Part shown: in pieces, positions 19,027 to 27,492 of the stretch
Position numbering within the stretch: position 1 is the first letter of the stretch
How the letters are laid out: each line of letters begins with the position of its first letter
Origin: Bacteroidales bacterium
GTDB taxonomy: Bacteria; Bacteroidota; Bacteroidia; Bacteroidales; UBA12077
Direction: 5' to 3'
Length of the DNA stretch: 64,000 nucleotides
Assembly (NCBI GenBank): GCA_019038645.1
Contig: JAHOYT010000003.1
Location: forward strand, 1 to 64,000
Made by a program: the position numbers and the translations under genes
Notes under the pieces: model-generated
What the model was told of the DNA's origin: nothing
Seen by the model: the letters and a program-made list of their open reading frames with translations, nothing else
Database searches by the model: none

Positions 19027-19479
19027 TTATGAACTTAATAAAGATTTCACCTTATCTGCAATTGCTTTACCTTCAGATTTTCCTGCTAATTCCTGTGAAG
19101 CTTTCCCCATAACTTTTCCCATATCGGCCATGCTTTTTGCACCAAGCTCATTAATAATTTTTTGAATAATCTGTGTGAGTTCTTCATTGCTCATTTGTTC
19201 GGGCAAATAAGCTTCAATAACTTTTGCCTCAAACGATTCTTTTTCTGCTAATTCTTTTCTGTTGTTATCTCTGAAAATAGCTGCAGATTCTTTTCTCTGT
19301 TTAACCAATCGTTGCAAAATCTTTATTTCTGCAGTTTCGGTTATTTCACCACTAACTTCTTTCTCTGTTTTTGCAATAATAAGAGCAGTTTTAATGGCGC
19401 GCAATGCTTCCAGTTTCTCTTTTTCGCGGGATAACATTGCTTGCTTTATGTCCTGATTGATTTTATTTTCTAAATTCAT
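19027..19479 (-). CDS. yqeY: GatB/YqeY domain protein
   Basis: This 150-residue helical protein matches stand-alone YqeY over its full length: KINQDIKQAMLSREKEKLEALRAIKTAL at the N-terminus, LVKQRKESAAIF (about 56), EAKVIEAYLPEQMSNEEL (about 84) and GKVMGKASQELAGKSEGKAIADKVK at the C-terminus. It resembles the tRNA-binding tail of the GatB amidotransferase subunit, but no GatA or GatC is nearby, and the stand-alone form has no firmly established role. It lies 81 bases after ftsZ and ends the operon before a strong terminator. Its location beside ftsZ is common in Bacteroidota. Confidence 0.9.
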   Translation of the reverse strand: MNLENKINQDIKQAMLSREKEKLEALRAIKTALIIAKTEKEVSGEITETAEIKILQRLVKQRKESAAIFRDNNRKELAEKESFEAKVIEAYLPEQMSNEELTQIIQKIINELGAKSMADMGKVMGKASQELAGKSEGKAIADKVKSLLSS

Positions 19480-19560
19480 TTTTTCTTCTTTACAATTTAT
19501 ATTTCTATATCGCTATTGGCCCTTTGCTCTGACAATTAATTTTGCTCTAAAAGCTATTAA

Positions 19561-21039
19561 TTAATCAACATTGTCATGTAAATATGAATTATTTGGTTTT
19601 AAAGTAGCCCCGTCATTATCATCATCATCTTCCAACGAGTAACGTGAAACTTTAGAATCCTCCGTGTGAACAGGTTGTTCTATTTTTAGATTTCTTCGTT
19701 TATATGCAGGCTCACTTTCAAATTCATCAATATTATCCTTGATTTTTGATGAATCCATTCTTTTCTCTTTCATCCTTTCACGCGACTCATTTAATTTTTT
19801 CAGGATCTCTGATTTTTTAGTTTCAACAGCTACCTCGGTATCTGATTCCGGTTCCTGAAGAACTACAAACTGATCATCATCTGAACTTCTGTTTTTCTTT
19901 AAATCAAAATCAATAGTGCGTTGAGAAAAATCCAGACATTCATCTTCTTCATCTACAATTTCATTATCCAATGAAATTATTGGAGTTTTTTCTTTAACCT
20001 CATTTTCGGCATCAGATAAAGTTATTGTCTTTTTAATTTTTTTCCTGGCATACAGCTCAGGAATACTTGTGCTTTCAAATCCAGTTGCAATAATTGTAAT
20101 ACTTATACTATCTCCAAGTTTTTCGTCTAAACCTGTTCCCCAGATAATATTAGGACTTGAACCTACCTCACTATTTACATAATCGGCTATTTCCCCAATT
20201 TCATCCATTGTAATTTCGCTGGTTCCGGAGGTAATATTTAGCAATATATTTTCTGTTCCCTGAATATCATTATCATTTAACAATGGTGATGTTAGGGCCT
20301 GTTGCACTGCTGTTACCGCGCGGTCTTCTCCATGAGCTATTCCTGTTCCCATTAAAGCAACACCACTATTTGAAAGAACTGTTTCTACATCAGCAAAATC
20401 TACATTAATGTAACCCGGCACAGTAATTATTTCCGCAATTCCTTTTGCCGCAGCTGACAACACGTTATCAGCATACGAAAAAGCTTCTGAAAATTTCAAA
20501 TTTCCACACACTTCGCGTAGCTTCTCGTTATTAATTACAAGTAAAGAATCAACATGTTTTTCAATTTCAGTGATTCCTTCGACAGCCTGACTAATCCGTC
20601 GCTCACCCTCAAAACGGAAAGGAATTGTAACAATAGCAACTGTTAATAATCCCAATTCTTTGGCTGCTTTAGCAATAATTGGTGCTGCACCTGTTCCCGT
20701 TCCTCCACCCATTCCTGCCGTAATAAAAATCATTTTGGTGTTGCCTTCCAAAATCTCAACAACATCGTCGAGGTTTTCGATTGCTGCTTGTCGACCAATT
20801 TCTGGTTTATTACCAGCACCACGCCCTTCTGTTAAAGACTCTCCCAGTTGTATCTTAACTGAAACAGGGCTATTTTCTAATGCCTGAGCGTCGGTATTAC
20901 AAACAACAAAATTAACATCCTTAATTCCCTGCCGGAACATATGATTAACTGCGTTACCGCCACCACCACCAACTCCAATAACCTTAATTATGGAAGACCG
21001 GTCGACAGGTAAGTCAAAATTTATTAAATCATCAGTCAT
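19561..21039 (-). CDS. ftsZ: Cell division protein FtsZ
   Basis: This 492-residue tubulin-like GTPase forms the Z ring. GGGGGNAVNHM (about 24) and the tubulin signature GGGTGTG (111-117) are intact, as is the T7 loop NVDFADVETVL (about 207). The GTPase core ends near residue 330. A long, acidic and charged linker (about 345-465) follows, then the C-terminal conserved peptide LKPNNSYLHDNVD, which in Bacteroidota docks FtsA and other partners. The length is normal for the phylum and longer than E. coli FtsZ because of the linker. It follows ftsA by 62 bases. Confidence 0.97.
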   Translation of the reverse strand: MTDDLINFDLPVDRSSIIKVIGVGGGGGNAVNHMFRQGIKDVNFVVCNTDAQALENSPVSVKIQLGESLTEGRGAGNKPEIGRQAAIENLDDVVEILEGNTKMIFITAGMGGGTGTGAAPIIAKAAKELGLLTVAIVTIPFRFEGERRISQAVEGITEIEKHVDSLLVINNEKLREVCGNLKFSEAFSYADNVLSAAAKGIAEIITVPGYINVDFADVETVLSNSGVALMGTGIAHGEDRAVTAVQQALTSPLLNDNDIQGTENILLNITSGTSEITMDEIGEIADYVNSEVGSSPNIIWGTGLDEKLGDSISITIIATGFESTSIPELYARKKIKKTITLSDAENEVKEKTPIISLDNEIVDEEDECLDFSQRTIDFDLKKNRSSDDDQFVVLQEPESDTEVAVETKKSEILKKLNESRERMKEKRMDSSKIKDNIDEFESEPAYKRRNLKIEQPVHTEDSKVSRYSLEDDDDNDGATLKPNNSYLHDNVD

Positions 21040-21101
21040 AATATTTAGTTTTTCCGGTTTTATAAATTAATTGTATACTATATTAAGTCACATTTAAAAA
21101 A

Positions 21102-22421
21102 TTACATTTCTGCATCATCCTCATCAAAAATATCGGTAAATACCTTTTTTAGATTACCCATAAATCCCGATTTGCTATCTTTTTTGCTCGTTTCCTGTTC
21201 TTCTTCAATGCTATCGTCAAGTTCAATTTCCGGTTCATTAGCATTATCAACATTTTTGTGATTCATATTTTGCTCAAAACCTTTTAAAATTAGTCCAACA
21301 CTTGTTGAATACATTGGATGATTTACCTCCTGAATTGTATCAGTAGCCAAATGTTCAGTAGGATAACCAATACGAACATCCATTCCTGTTTTAAATTTAA
21401 CCAAAGCCGGAAGGTGTTTTAATAAGGCTCCGCCACCTGTTAAAACAATACCTGCACTTAATCGATCAAAATATCCGGAATTTTCAACTTCATAAATTAC
21501 AGCATCAAGAATTTCTTCCATTCTTGACTGAATAATATAGGCCAGACTTTTAAAAGATATTTCTTTGGGCTCGCGTCCGCTGATACCTGGAATTGATACC
21601 ACTTCTGCTTCCTTAGCCAAATCTCCAAGAGCCGAACCGTATTGTATTTTCAATAACTCCGCCTGACGCTGAAGAATCGAACAACCTTCTTTGATATCTT
21701 TTGTAACCACATCGCCACCAAATGGGATAACTGCAGTGTGCCGGATTATATCGTCATAATATACCGCAATATCTGTTGTTCCACCTCCGATATCAACCAA
21801 AGCCACACCTGCTTCTTTTTCATCATCAGTAAGCACTGCTTCCGATGAGGCCAAAGGTTCTAATACTAATTGATTAAGGTTCAATCCGGCTTTTGAAATA
21901 CATTTTCCTATATTTCTTGCAGATGCTATCTGACCAATTACAATGTGAAAATTTGCTTCGACACGCTTCCCCGACATTCCTACTGGATGTTTTACGCCGG
22001 TTTCATTATCGACTATGTAATTTTGCGGAAGCACATGAATAATTTCTTCGCCAACATCAATAGGTATTTTATACATATCCTGAATAAGAGCATTTATATC
22101 TTCCCTGGTTATTTCATCGTCGTAGGAATCCCGATTTATATAACCACGGTTTTTAATACTCTTAATGTGCTGACCGGCTATACCGACAAAAACATCCGAA
22201 ATTTTCTTGCCAATAGTGAACTGAACATCTTCTACAGTTTTCTGAATTGAATTTACTGCTTCTTCAATGTTCAAAACAACTCCGCGTTTTACACCCTTGG
22301 AAGCTGTTTTACTAATTCCAAGAATTTCGATCTTGCCGTTTTCTTTTCTTTTTCCGACTATAGCTACGATTTTTGTCGTTCCTATGTCAATTGCTGCAAC
22401 GAAATCTTCTTTGTGACTCAT
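21102..22421 (-). CDS. ftsA: Cell division protein FtsA
   Basis: This 439-residue actin-like ATPase tethers FtsZ to the membrane. The motifs are AAIDIGTTKIVAIVGK (residues 9-24), the 1C domain with DVFVGIAGQHIKSI (about 60), phosphate-2 ALVDIGGGTTDIAVY (about 200) and the adenosine motif IVLTGGGALLKHLP (about 327). An acidic, low-complexity stretch precedes the C-terminal GFMGNLKKVFTDIFDEDD, which would serve as the amphipathic membrane-targeting helix. It starts 4 bases after ftsQ and 62 bases before ftsZ. Confidence 0.96.
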   Translation of the reverse strand: MSHKEDFVAAIDIGTTKIVAIVGKRKENGKIEILGISKTASKGVKRGVVLNIEEAVNSIQKTVEDVQFTIGKKISDVFVGIAGQHIKSIKNRGYINRDSYDDEITREDINALIQDMYKIPIDVGEEIIHVLPQNYIVDNETGVKHPVGMSGKRVEANFHIVIGQIASARNIGKCISKAGLNLNQLVLEPLASSEAVLTDDEKEAGVALVDIGGGTTDIAVYYDDIIRHTAVIPFGGDVVTKDIKEGCSILQRQAELLKIQYGSALGDLAKEAEVVSIPGISGREPKEISFKSLAYIIQSRMEEILDAVIYEVENSGYFDRLSAGIVLTGGGALLKHLPALVKFKTGMDVRIGYPTEHLATDTIQEVNHPMYSTSVGLILKGFEQNMNHKNVDNANEPEIELDDSIEEEQETSKKDSKSGFMGNLKKVFTDIFDEDDAEM

Positions 22422-22425
22422 TTTA

Positions 22426-23232
22426 TTATCGTTTTGTACAAATTACCTGATTATCAAACTTTAAACTTATTTTCTCATAATTGTTCCACCCAACGTTATT
22501 CAATCCTTGCAAATAAAATACACGTAGGTTCCTAAATTTCTTTTCATAATTTTCTATGCTCCCGAAATAAATAATATGTGCTCCGACACGAGGAATTAGC
22601 TCGAACTCATATTCATCATTTACATAGATTTGCTCTATTTGCGCTTTCCAAAAATCATCTTCGTAAATAAACTTACTCAACTCATATAAATCGCACATTA
22701 AATAATTCTTTTCCCAATTTTCATTCCGATAGCTATCGGGTTTATCACAATTTATATCACGCGTTCTGTTTATTTCAAAATGTTCAACAATATTACCATT
22801 GGCAACCAATACGTGCGACGAATATTTACTTGATAATGGCATTAAGGTTCCCTCCTGATCGATATAATAACTTTGTTCGCGTTTATTTATAACTCTTACA
22901 ATTGGATTTCTCTGATCAATCTCCACTCTGATATCGCCCTCCAGCGTTACATAAACCTCAGAGTTTTTTACCGATGCATATTGCCGTAATTTTCGTTCAA
23001 GATCCTTTGTATTAATTGACATTACCGGTTCTCCAATAACACTCATATCAGTTTCATGTAAAAAATCTTCAATATCGCTAACAGTAATAAAGCCATTATG
23101 TAAGCTATCTAAAATTTCAACTTTAATATCGTGGCATAAAATTTTACTTCTTCGTTCTTTAACAAAACTCATTGCAACTGCGATATATGCAATTATAAAA
23201 ACCCAAACTAATATGTTTTTAAAAATCTTCAT
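22426..23232 (-). CDS. ftsQ: Cell division protein FtsQ/DivIB
   Basis: This 268-residue bitopic protein has one transmembrane helix (about 7-24) and a periplasmic POTRA-like domain (about 33-105, with FITVSDIEDFL and LERKLRQYASVKNSEVYVTLEGDIRVEIDQRNPIVRV). The beta domain follows, with YYIDQEGTLMPLSSKYSSHVLVANGNI. It stabilises the divisome with FtsL and FtsB. Residues about 156-180 (INRTRDINCDKPDSYRNENWEKN) seem to form an extra hydrophilic loop before MCDLYELSKF, and this loop carries a 14-base perfect palindrome in the DNA. The gene abuts murC with no gap. Confidence 0.88.
   Translation of the reverse strand: MKIFKNILVWVFIIAYIAVAMSFVKERRSKILCHDIKVEILDSLHNGFITVSDIEDFLHETDMSVIGEPVMSINTKDLERKLRQYASVKNSEVYVTLEGDIRVEIDQRNPIVRVINKREQSYYIDQEGTLMPLSSKYSSHVLVANGNIVEHFEINRTRDINCDKPDSYRNENWEKNYLMCDLYELSKFIYEDDFWKAQIEQIYVNDEYEFELIPRVGAHIIYFGSIENYEKKFRNLRVFYLQGLNNVGWNNYEKISLKFDNQVICTKR
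22726..22739. repeat. Perfect palindrome inside ftsQ
   Basis: CCGATAGCTATCGG is its own reverse complement. It lies inside an apparent insertion loop of FtsQ. A related half (CCCGAT...ATCGGG) forms part of the terminator at 51551-51586. It may be a short dispersed palindromic unit, but within this window I see only this complete copy. Confidence 0.5.
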
Positions 23233-24609
23233 TTAAGCTTTACTATAAAGTTCTTTAATTGGTGCAACAAATTCATCTATATCACCTGCTCCCAGTGTCA
23301 TCAAAACTTCAGGTTTCCTATTTTTTAATACTTCTAATAAATCAGCCTTTTTACATAACACTTTATTTTTATTCCTGATTTTATCAAAAATTATTTCCGA
23401 TGTTACTCCGACAATAGGCTCTTCCCTGGCCGGATAAATTTCTAATAAAATTATTTCGTCAAGCAATTCAAGGCTTTTTGCAAATTCTTCCGCTAAATCT
23501 CTGGTGCGTGAATATAAATGTGGCTGGAAAATTCCTGTTATCTTTTTATCCACGAATAATGCTTTTACCGAACTAACAGATGCTTTTAGCTCCTCAGGAT
23601 GATGTGCATAATCATCGATATATACAAAATCATCGCGATTAATCTGATAATCGAACCGACGTTGAATCCCTTTAAATATGCATAAAGAATTAAAAATCTC
23701 ATCGTTACGAACACCAGACAAAGTCACCATTCCTATTGCTGCAATGGCATTTTCTACATTTAATAAGCCGGGTAAACCAAGTCGCAAATTCTTTATTGTA
23801 CCTTTTATTCCAATAAAATCAAAAACATATAAACCCTTTTCAATTCGTATGTTTTCAGCTCTGAAATCTGATTTAGCGCTTAACGAATATGTGTATATTT
23901 CTATATCGTCTCTTTGTGGAATTGTAAAATCCAAATCAGATTTAATTAATAACTTTCCTCCCGGATTTATCTGGCTTACAAATTGTCCAAACGAATCTTT
24001 TAAATCGTTTTCGTTAGAATAGATATCAAGATGATCCGGATCAACAGATGTTATAATTGCCTTTTGAGGATTTAATTGTAAAAACGACCTGTCAAATTCA
24101 TCAGCCTCAACAACAACATATTTACTATCTTTATCGACTAAGAAATTAGTATTATAATTTTTTGATATTCCTCCCAAAAAAGCATCGCAACCCATACGTG
24201 ACTGTCGCATTAAATGCGCTATCATAGTTGTAATGGTTGTTTTCCCATGTGTTCCGGCAACCGCAATACATCTCTTTTCCCGTGAAAGCATTCCTAAAAT
24301 TTCAGAGCGCTTTTTAATTTCAAATCCCTGGTCGGTGAAATATTTCAACTCCTTATTATTATTTGAAATTGCAGGAGTATAAACTATAAGTGTATTCTCT
24401 TTGTTCTTAAAATCGTTTGAAATATTCGTTATATCATCACTGAAATGAATATGAATACCTTCATTTATTAGTTCGGAAGTTAATGGTTTCGAAACTTTAT
24501 CGTAACCAGCTACATTTTTGCCAATAGTATTAAAATATCTGGCAATTGCACTCATTCCAATTCCTCCGACACCTAAAAAATAAACATTATGTATTTTCTT
24601 AATATCCAT
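23233..24609 (-). CDS. murC: UDP-N-acetylmuramate--L-alanine ligase
   Basis: This 458-residue cytosolic ligase adds L-alanine to UDP-MurNAc. VYFLGVGGIGMSAIA (about 9-23) is the UDP-substrate loop, AGTHGKTTITTMIA (about 118) is the ATP P-loop, and VVEADEFDRSFLQL and ITSVDPDHLDIY (about 187) are central-domain motifs. The C-terminal domain has DDYAHHPEELKA (about 331) and IFQPHLYSRT. Length and order are normal. The gene lies 12 bases after the ORF6N gene, where most relatives would have murG directly upstream. Confidence 0.96.
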   Translation of the reverse strand: MDIKKIHNVYFLGVGGIGMSAIARYFNTIGKNVAGYDKVSKPLTSELINEGIHIHFSDDITNISNDFKNKENTLIVYTPAISNNNKELKYFTDQGFEIKKRSEILGMLSREKRCIAVAGTHGKTTITTMIAHLMRQSRMGCDAFLGGISKNYNTNFLVDKDSKYVVVEADEFDRSFLQLNPQKAIITSVDPDHLDIYSNENDLKDSFGQFVSQINPGGKLLIKSDLDFTIPQRDDIEIYTYSLSAKSDFRAENIRIEKGLYVFDFIGIKGTIKNLRLGLPGLLNVENAIAAIGMVTLSGVRNDEIFNSLCIFKGIQRRFDYQINRDDFVYIDDYAHHPEELKASVSSVKALFVDKKITGIFQPHLYSRTRDLAEEFAKSLELLDEIILLEIYPAREEPIVGVTSEIIFDKIRNKNKVLCKKADLLEVLKNRKPEVLMTLGAGDIDEFVAPIKELYSKA

Positions 24610-24621
24610 TTTGTTTTTAAG

Positions 24622-25179
24622 CTAATATTCGTCTTCGTTTCGTTTGTATCCTATTCTATTGCGTTTTGATTGTTCTAATTCTTCCTGTTTTACCTGTTCT
24701 AATTGTTTTAGGTATTCAAAAATCAGCATAATTTTTTCATCCTGTTCAATTTCTTTCTTTTGCAATTGATCAAGCTTTTGTAATATTTCTTTATGTGTTT
24801 CAAGCATTTCACGCATCCTTGTAAATACCCTTATTATTTGAATATTCACCAAAATTGCCCGATCATTATTTAACACACTCGATAACATTGCTGCACCCTG
24901 CTCTGTAAATGCCATAGGCATATACCGGATGCCGCCCCAACTTGAGGTACCAAATTGGCTCCTCAAGTTCTCAAATTCTGATTGTTTCAGTTCAAACATA
25001 AAGTCTTCAGGGAAACGTTTAAGATTACGCTTTACTGCTCTCTTTAATTGCTTTGTTTCAACTCCATAAAGCTCAGCAAGATCACGGTCTATCATCACTT
25101 TCTTTCCCCTGATTACGTAAATCTTATGAATTATTAATTCATCAGTTAACATTATCTCAGTTACTTTATTTTCAGTCAT
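24622..25179 (-). CDS. ORF6N domain protein inserted in the dcw operon
   Basis: This 185-residue protein has an ORF6N domain at about 10-100: IHKIYVIRGKKVMIDRDLAELYGVETKQLKRAVKRNLKRFPEDFMFEL, then the NLRSQFGTSSWGG and RYMPMAFTEQGAAMLSSVL motifs. A charged coiled coil rich in E, Q and K follows (about 115-170). ORF6N and KilA-N are DNA-binding modules found in phage antirepressors, and singletons are common in Bacteroidota chromosomes. Here the start overlaps the murG stop by 8 bases and murC begins 12 bases later, so it should be co-translated with cell-wall genes. It is not a normal dcw gene. A recent insertion is the simplest explanation; a regulatory role is speculative. Confidence 0.88.
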   Translation of the reverse strand: MTENKVTEIMLTDELIIHKIYVIRGKKVMIDRDLAELYGVETKQLKRAVKRNLKRFPEDFMFELKQSEFENLRSQFGTSSWGGIRYMPMAFTEQGAAMLSSVLNNDRAILVNIQIIRVFTRMREMLETHKEILQKLDQLQKKEIEQDEKIMLIFEYLKQLEQVKQEELEQSKRNRIGYKRNEDEY

Positions 25180-26284
25180 TTTCTACCTGTTTTAAAACTT
25201 CTTCAGCAATATTTCTTGCAGAATCGCGTAAAGCCATTCCTTTTACATTTTCTGACAATACCTTTATTCCTTCTTCATTTTCAATTAATTTCAGTGCAGC
25301 ATCCATCAATTTTTCTCTGGCTTCCGAATCTTTTATCATAATTGCTGCATCTTTATTTGCCAGTGCCAATGCATTTTTAGTTTGATGATCTTCAGCTACA
25401 TTAGGCGATGGAACAAGAATTACGGGCTTTCCAACCAGACAAAGTTCTGATATTGTACCTGCTCCTGCTCTTGAGATAATAATATCAGCAGCAGCATAAG
25501 CCATATCCATTCTTGTAATAAAATCAAGCACTTTTATGTTATTAATTCCCGATTCTTCAGCTGCTTTTTTAGCATCATCAAAATAATATTTCCCCGTTTG
25601 CCATAAAAGCTGAAAATCCGATTTTCCTATTTTTTTAATATCTCCTATTACACTTTGATTTATTGTTCGCGCTCCTAAACTCCCTCCTACAATTAAAATA
25701 GTTTTCTTATCTTTCTTCAAATCAAAATGGTTAATGGCTTCATCTTTATTACCAATGTTATCCATCAAATCCTGTCGAACCGGATTTCCGGTTATAATAA
25801 TTTTTTCTTTAGGAAAATATTTTTCCATTCCCTCATAGGCAACACAAATTTTCTTAGCCTTTTTTGCCAGTAATTTATTTGTGATTCCTGCATATGAATT
25901 CTGCTCCTGAATTATTGTTGGAATCTTCATCTTATTTGCTTTATACAAAACAGGCCCGCTGGCATAACCGCCAACACCCACAACAACATCAGGTTTGAAA
26001 TCTTTAATTATCTTTTTTGATTTTCGTAAGCTACTTATCAATTTAAAAATGAAACTTATATTTTTTACTGTCAACCGACGTTGTAATCCGGCGACTGGTA
26101 AGCCAATAATCTTATAACCTGCAGCAGGAACTTTTTCCATTTCTATTTTACCTAAAGCACCAACAAAAAGAATATTAGTTTCAGGTTCCAGTACATTTAT
26201 AGCATTAGCAATAGAAATGGCCGGAAAGATATGACCTCCGGTTCCTCCTCCACTGATAATTATATTTTTATTCTTCTGTTTCAC
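25172..26284 (-). CDS. murG: UDP-GlcNAc:lipid I N-acetylglucosaminyltransferase MurG
   Basis: This 370-residue peripheral glycosyltransferase makes lipid II from lipid I. The N-terminal GGGTGGHIFPAIS (about 12-24) binds the phosphates, and VVGVGGYASGPVLY (about 100) and IIQEQNSYAGITNKLL (about 119) follow. The C-terminal half has GGSLGARTIN (about 200) and SRAGAGTISEL with VPSPNVAEDHQTKNA (about 265-305). The start codon is GTG at 26284, inside the end of ftsW (17-base overlap), and no later ATG precedes the essential glycine loop. The end overlaps the ORF6N gene by 8 bases. Confidence 0.95.
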   Translation of the reverse strand: MKQKNKNIIISGGGTGGHIFPAISIANAINVLEPETNILFVGALGKIEMEKVPAAGYKIIGLPVAGLQRRLTVKNISFIFKLISSLRKSKKIIKDFKPDVVVGVGGYASGPVLYKANKMKIPTIIQEQNSYAGITNKLLAKKAKKICVAYEGMEKYFPKEKIIITGNPVRQDLMDNIGNKDEAINHFDLKKDKKTILIVGGSLGARTINQSVIGDIKKIGKSDFQLLWQTGKYYFDDAKKAAEESGINNIKVLDFITRMDMAYAAADIIISRAGAGTISELCLVGKPVILVPSPNVAEDHQTKNALALANKDAAIMIKDSEAREKLMDAALKLIENEEGIKVLSENVKGMALRDSARNIAEEVLKQVEND

Positions 26285-27455
26285 TTTCAGTTTCTGGTTC
26301 AGTAATTAACTCTTCATTTTTTTCAACACTTCGGCTCACACTTAAAATAATTCCGAATGCTATTCCTGTAAATAAAATTGATGAACCTCCCATACTTACT
26401 AACGGGAGTGTTTGCCCTGTAACAGGAAAAAGGTGAACTGCAACACCCATATTTATCATGGCCTGGAATACCAGACTTATTGTCAATCCAATCGCAAGAA
26501 AAGCGGCAAATGTTCTTCTGCTTTTCCGTACTATTACTCCTGCTCTGTACAATAAAAACAGGTATAAGAATAATACAATAATCCCACCAAAAAATCCATA
26601 TTCCTCAATAATTATTGCATAAATAAAATCCGAATAAGGATGTGGTAAAAAATTTCGTTGTGTGCTATTGCCCGGACCTTTTCCGAAAATACCACCAGTT
26701 GCGATAGCTATTTTACTTTGCTCTATCTGATAATTATCTTCACTTTCTCCACTAACAAAACTCTCAATACGATTTTGCCATGTACCAATACGTCCGGTTC
26801 CTGATCCCGATATTATAACACCAGCTATTATTAATGCTACTATTAAAGCACCAACTCCACTTACACCAAATAAAAATTTAATTTTTACTCTACCAATAAA
26901 CATCAACAAAAACGATGTTGCAAATAAAATTAATGCTGTAGACAAGTTTGCCGGCATAATTAAACCACAAACTATTACAACCGGTAAAATAAGGGAAACA
27001 AATACACCGTTAAAATCATTTAATTTTTTATCATCCTGTCGCAATGATAATATACGAGCTATATACATTATCAAAGCCAGTTTTGCAAAATCGGATGTTT
27101 GAATTGTAACACCTAAGCCTGGCAAAGTTAGCCAACGAGATGCCTGATTCAGGCTTGTACCCATTACCAAAGTAATTGCCAGTAAGAAAATCGATGCATA
27201 TAAGAATAACTGTGATAGGCGCGAGTAATATTTATGTGGAATCAGATGAGTAATAAATATAATACTCAACCCTACGGCAAGTAAAACAAAATGCTTAATG
27301 ATATAATATGCAGTATTTCCTTCCTGATATTTATAAGCAAGTGTTCCTGTCGAGCTGTAAACCGCTAACAATGAGAAAATTGAAAGTGTAAAAATCACTC
27401 CCCAGATTACTCTGTCGCCTTTAAAGTACTTAGACAGTATCTCCTTTAATCTCAT
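26268..27455 (-). CDS. ftsW: Lipid II polymerase FtsW (SEDS family)
   Basis: This 395-residue polytopic protein has about ten transmembrane helices. It is the septal peptidoglycan glycosyltransferase that works with the FtsI transpeptidase. Family motifs include LNQASRWLTLPGLGVTIQTSDFAKLALIMYIA (about 104-135, with the SDFAK variant of the usual 'PSE' region). GPGNSTQRNFLPHPYSDFIYAIIIEEYGFFGG (about 254) and PLVSMGGSSILFTGIAFGIIL near the C-terminus are also present. The position between murD and murG supports FtsW over RodA. The acidic C-terminal tail (ITEPETESETEE) is short. Confidence 0.94.
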   Translation of the reverse strand: MRLKEILSKYFKGDRVIWGVIFTLSIFSLLAVYSSTGTLAYKYQEGNTAYYIIKHFVLLAVGLSIIFITHLIPHKYYSRLSQLFLYASIFLLAITLVMGTSLNQASRWLTLPGLGVTIQTSDFAKLALIMYIARILSLRQDDKKLNDFNGVFVSLILPVVIVCGLIMPANLSTALILFATSFLLMFIGRVKIKFLFGVSGVGALIVALIIAGVIISGSGTGRIGTWQNRIESFVSGESEDNYQIEQSKIAIATGGIFGKGPGNSTQRNFLPHPYSDFIYAIIIEEYGFFGGIIVLFLYLFLLYRAGVIVRKSRRTFAAFLAIGLTISLVFQAMINMGVAVHLFPVTGQTLPLVSMGGSSILFTGIAFGIILSVSRSVEKNEELITEPETESETEE

Positions 27456-27492
27456 ATTCTTATCAGATTCTTTTTAAAAATTCAGTTTTAAT

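Noticed and set aside
23678..24022. Open frame of 114 codons opposite murC
   Set aside because: It lies wholly inside murC and has no family features.
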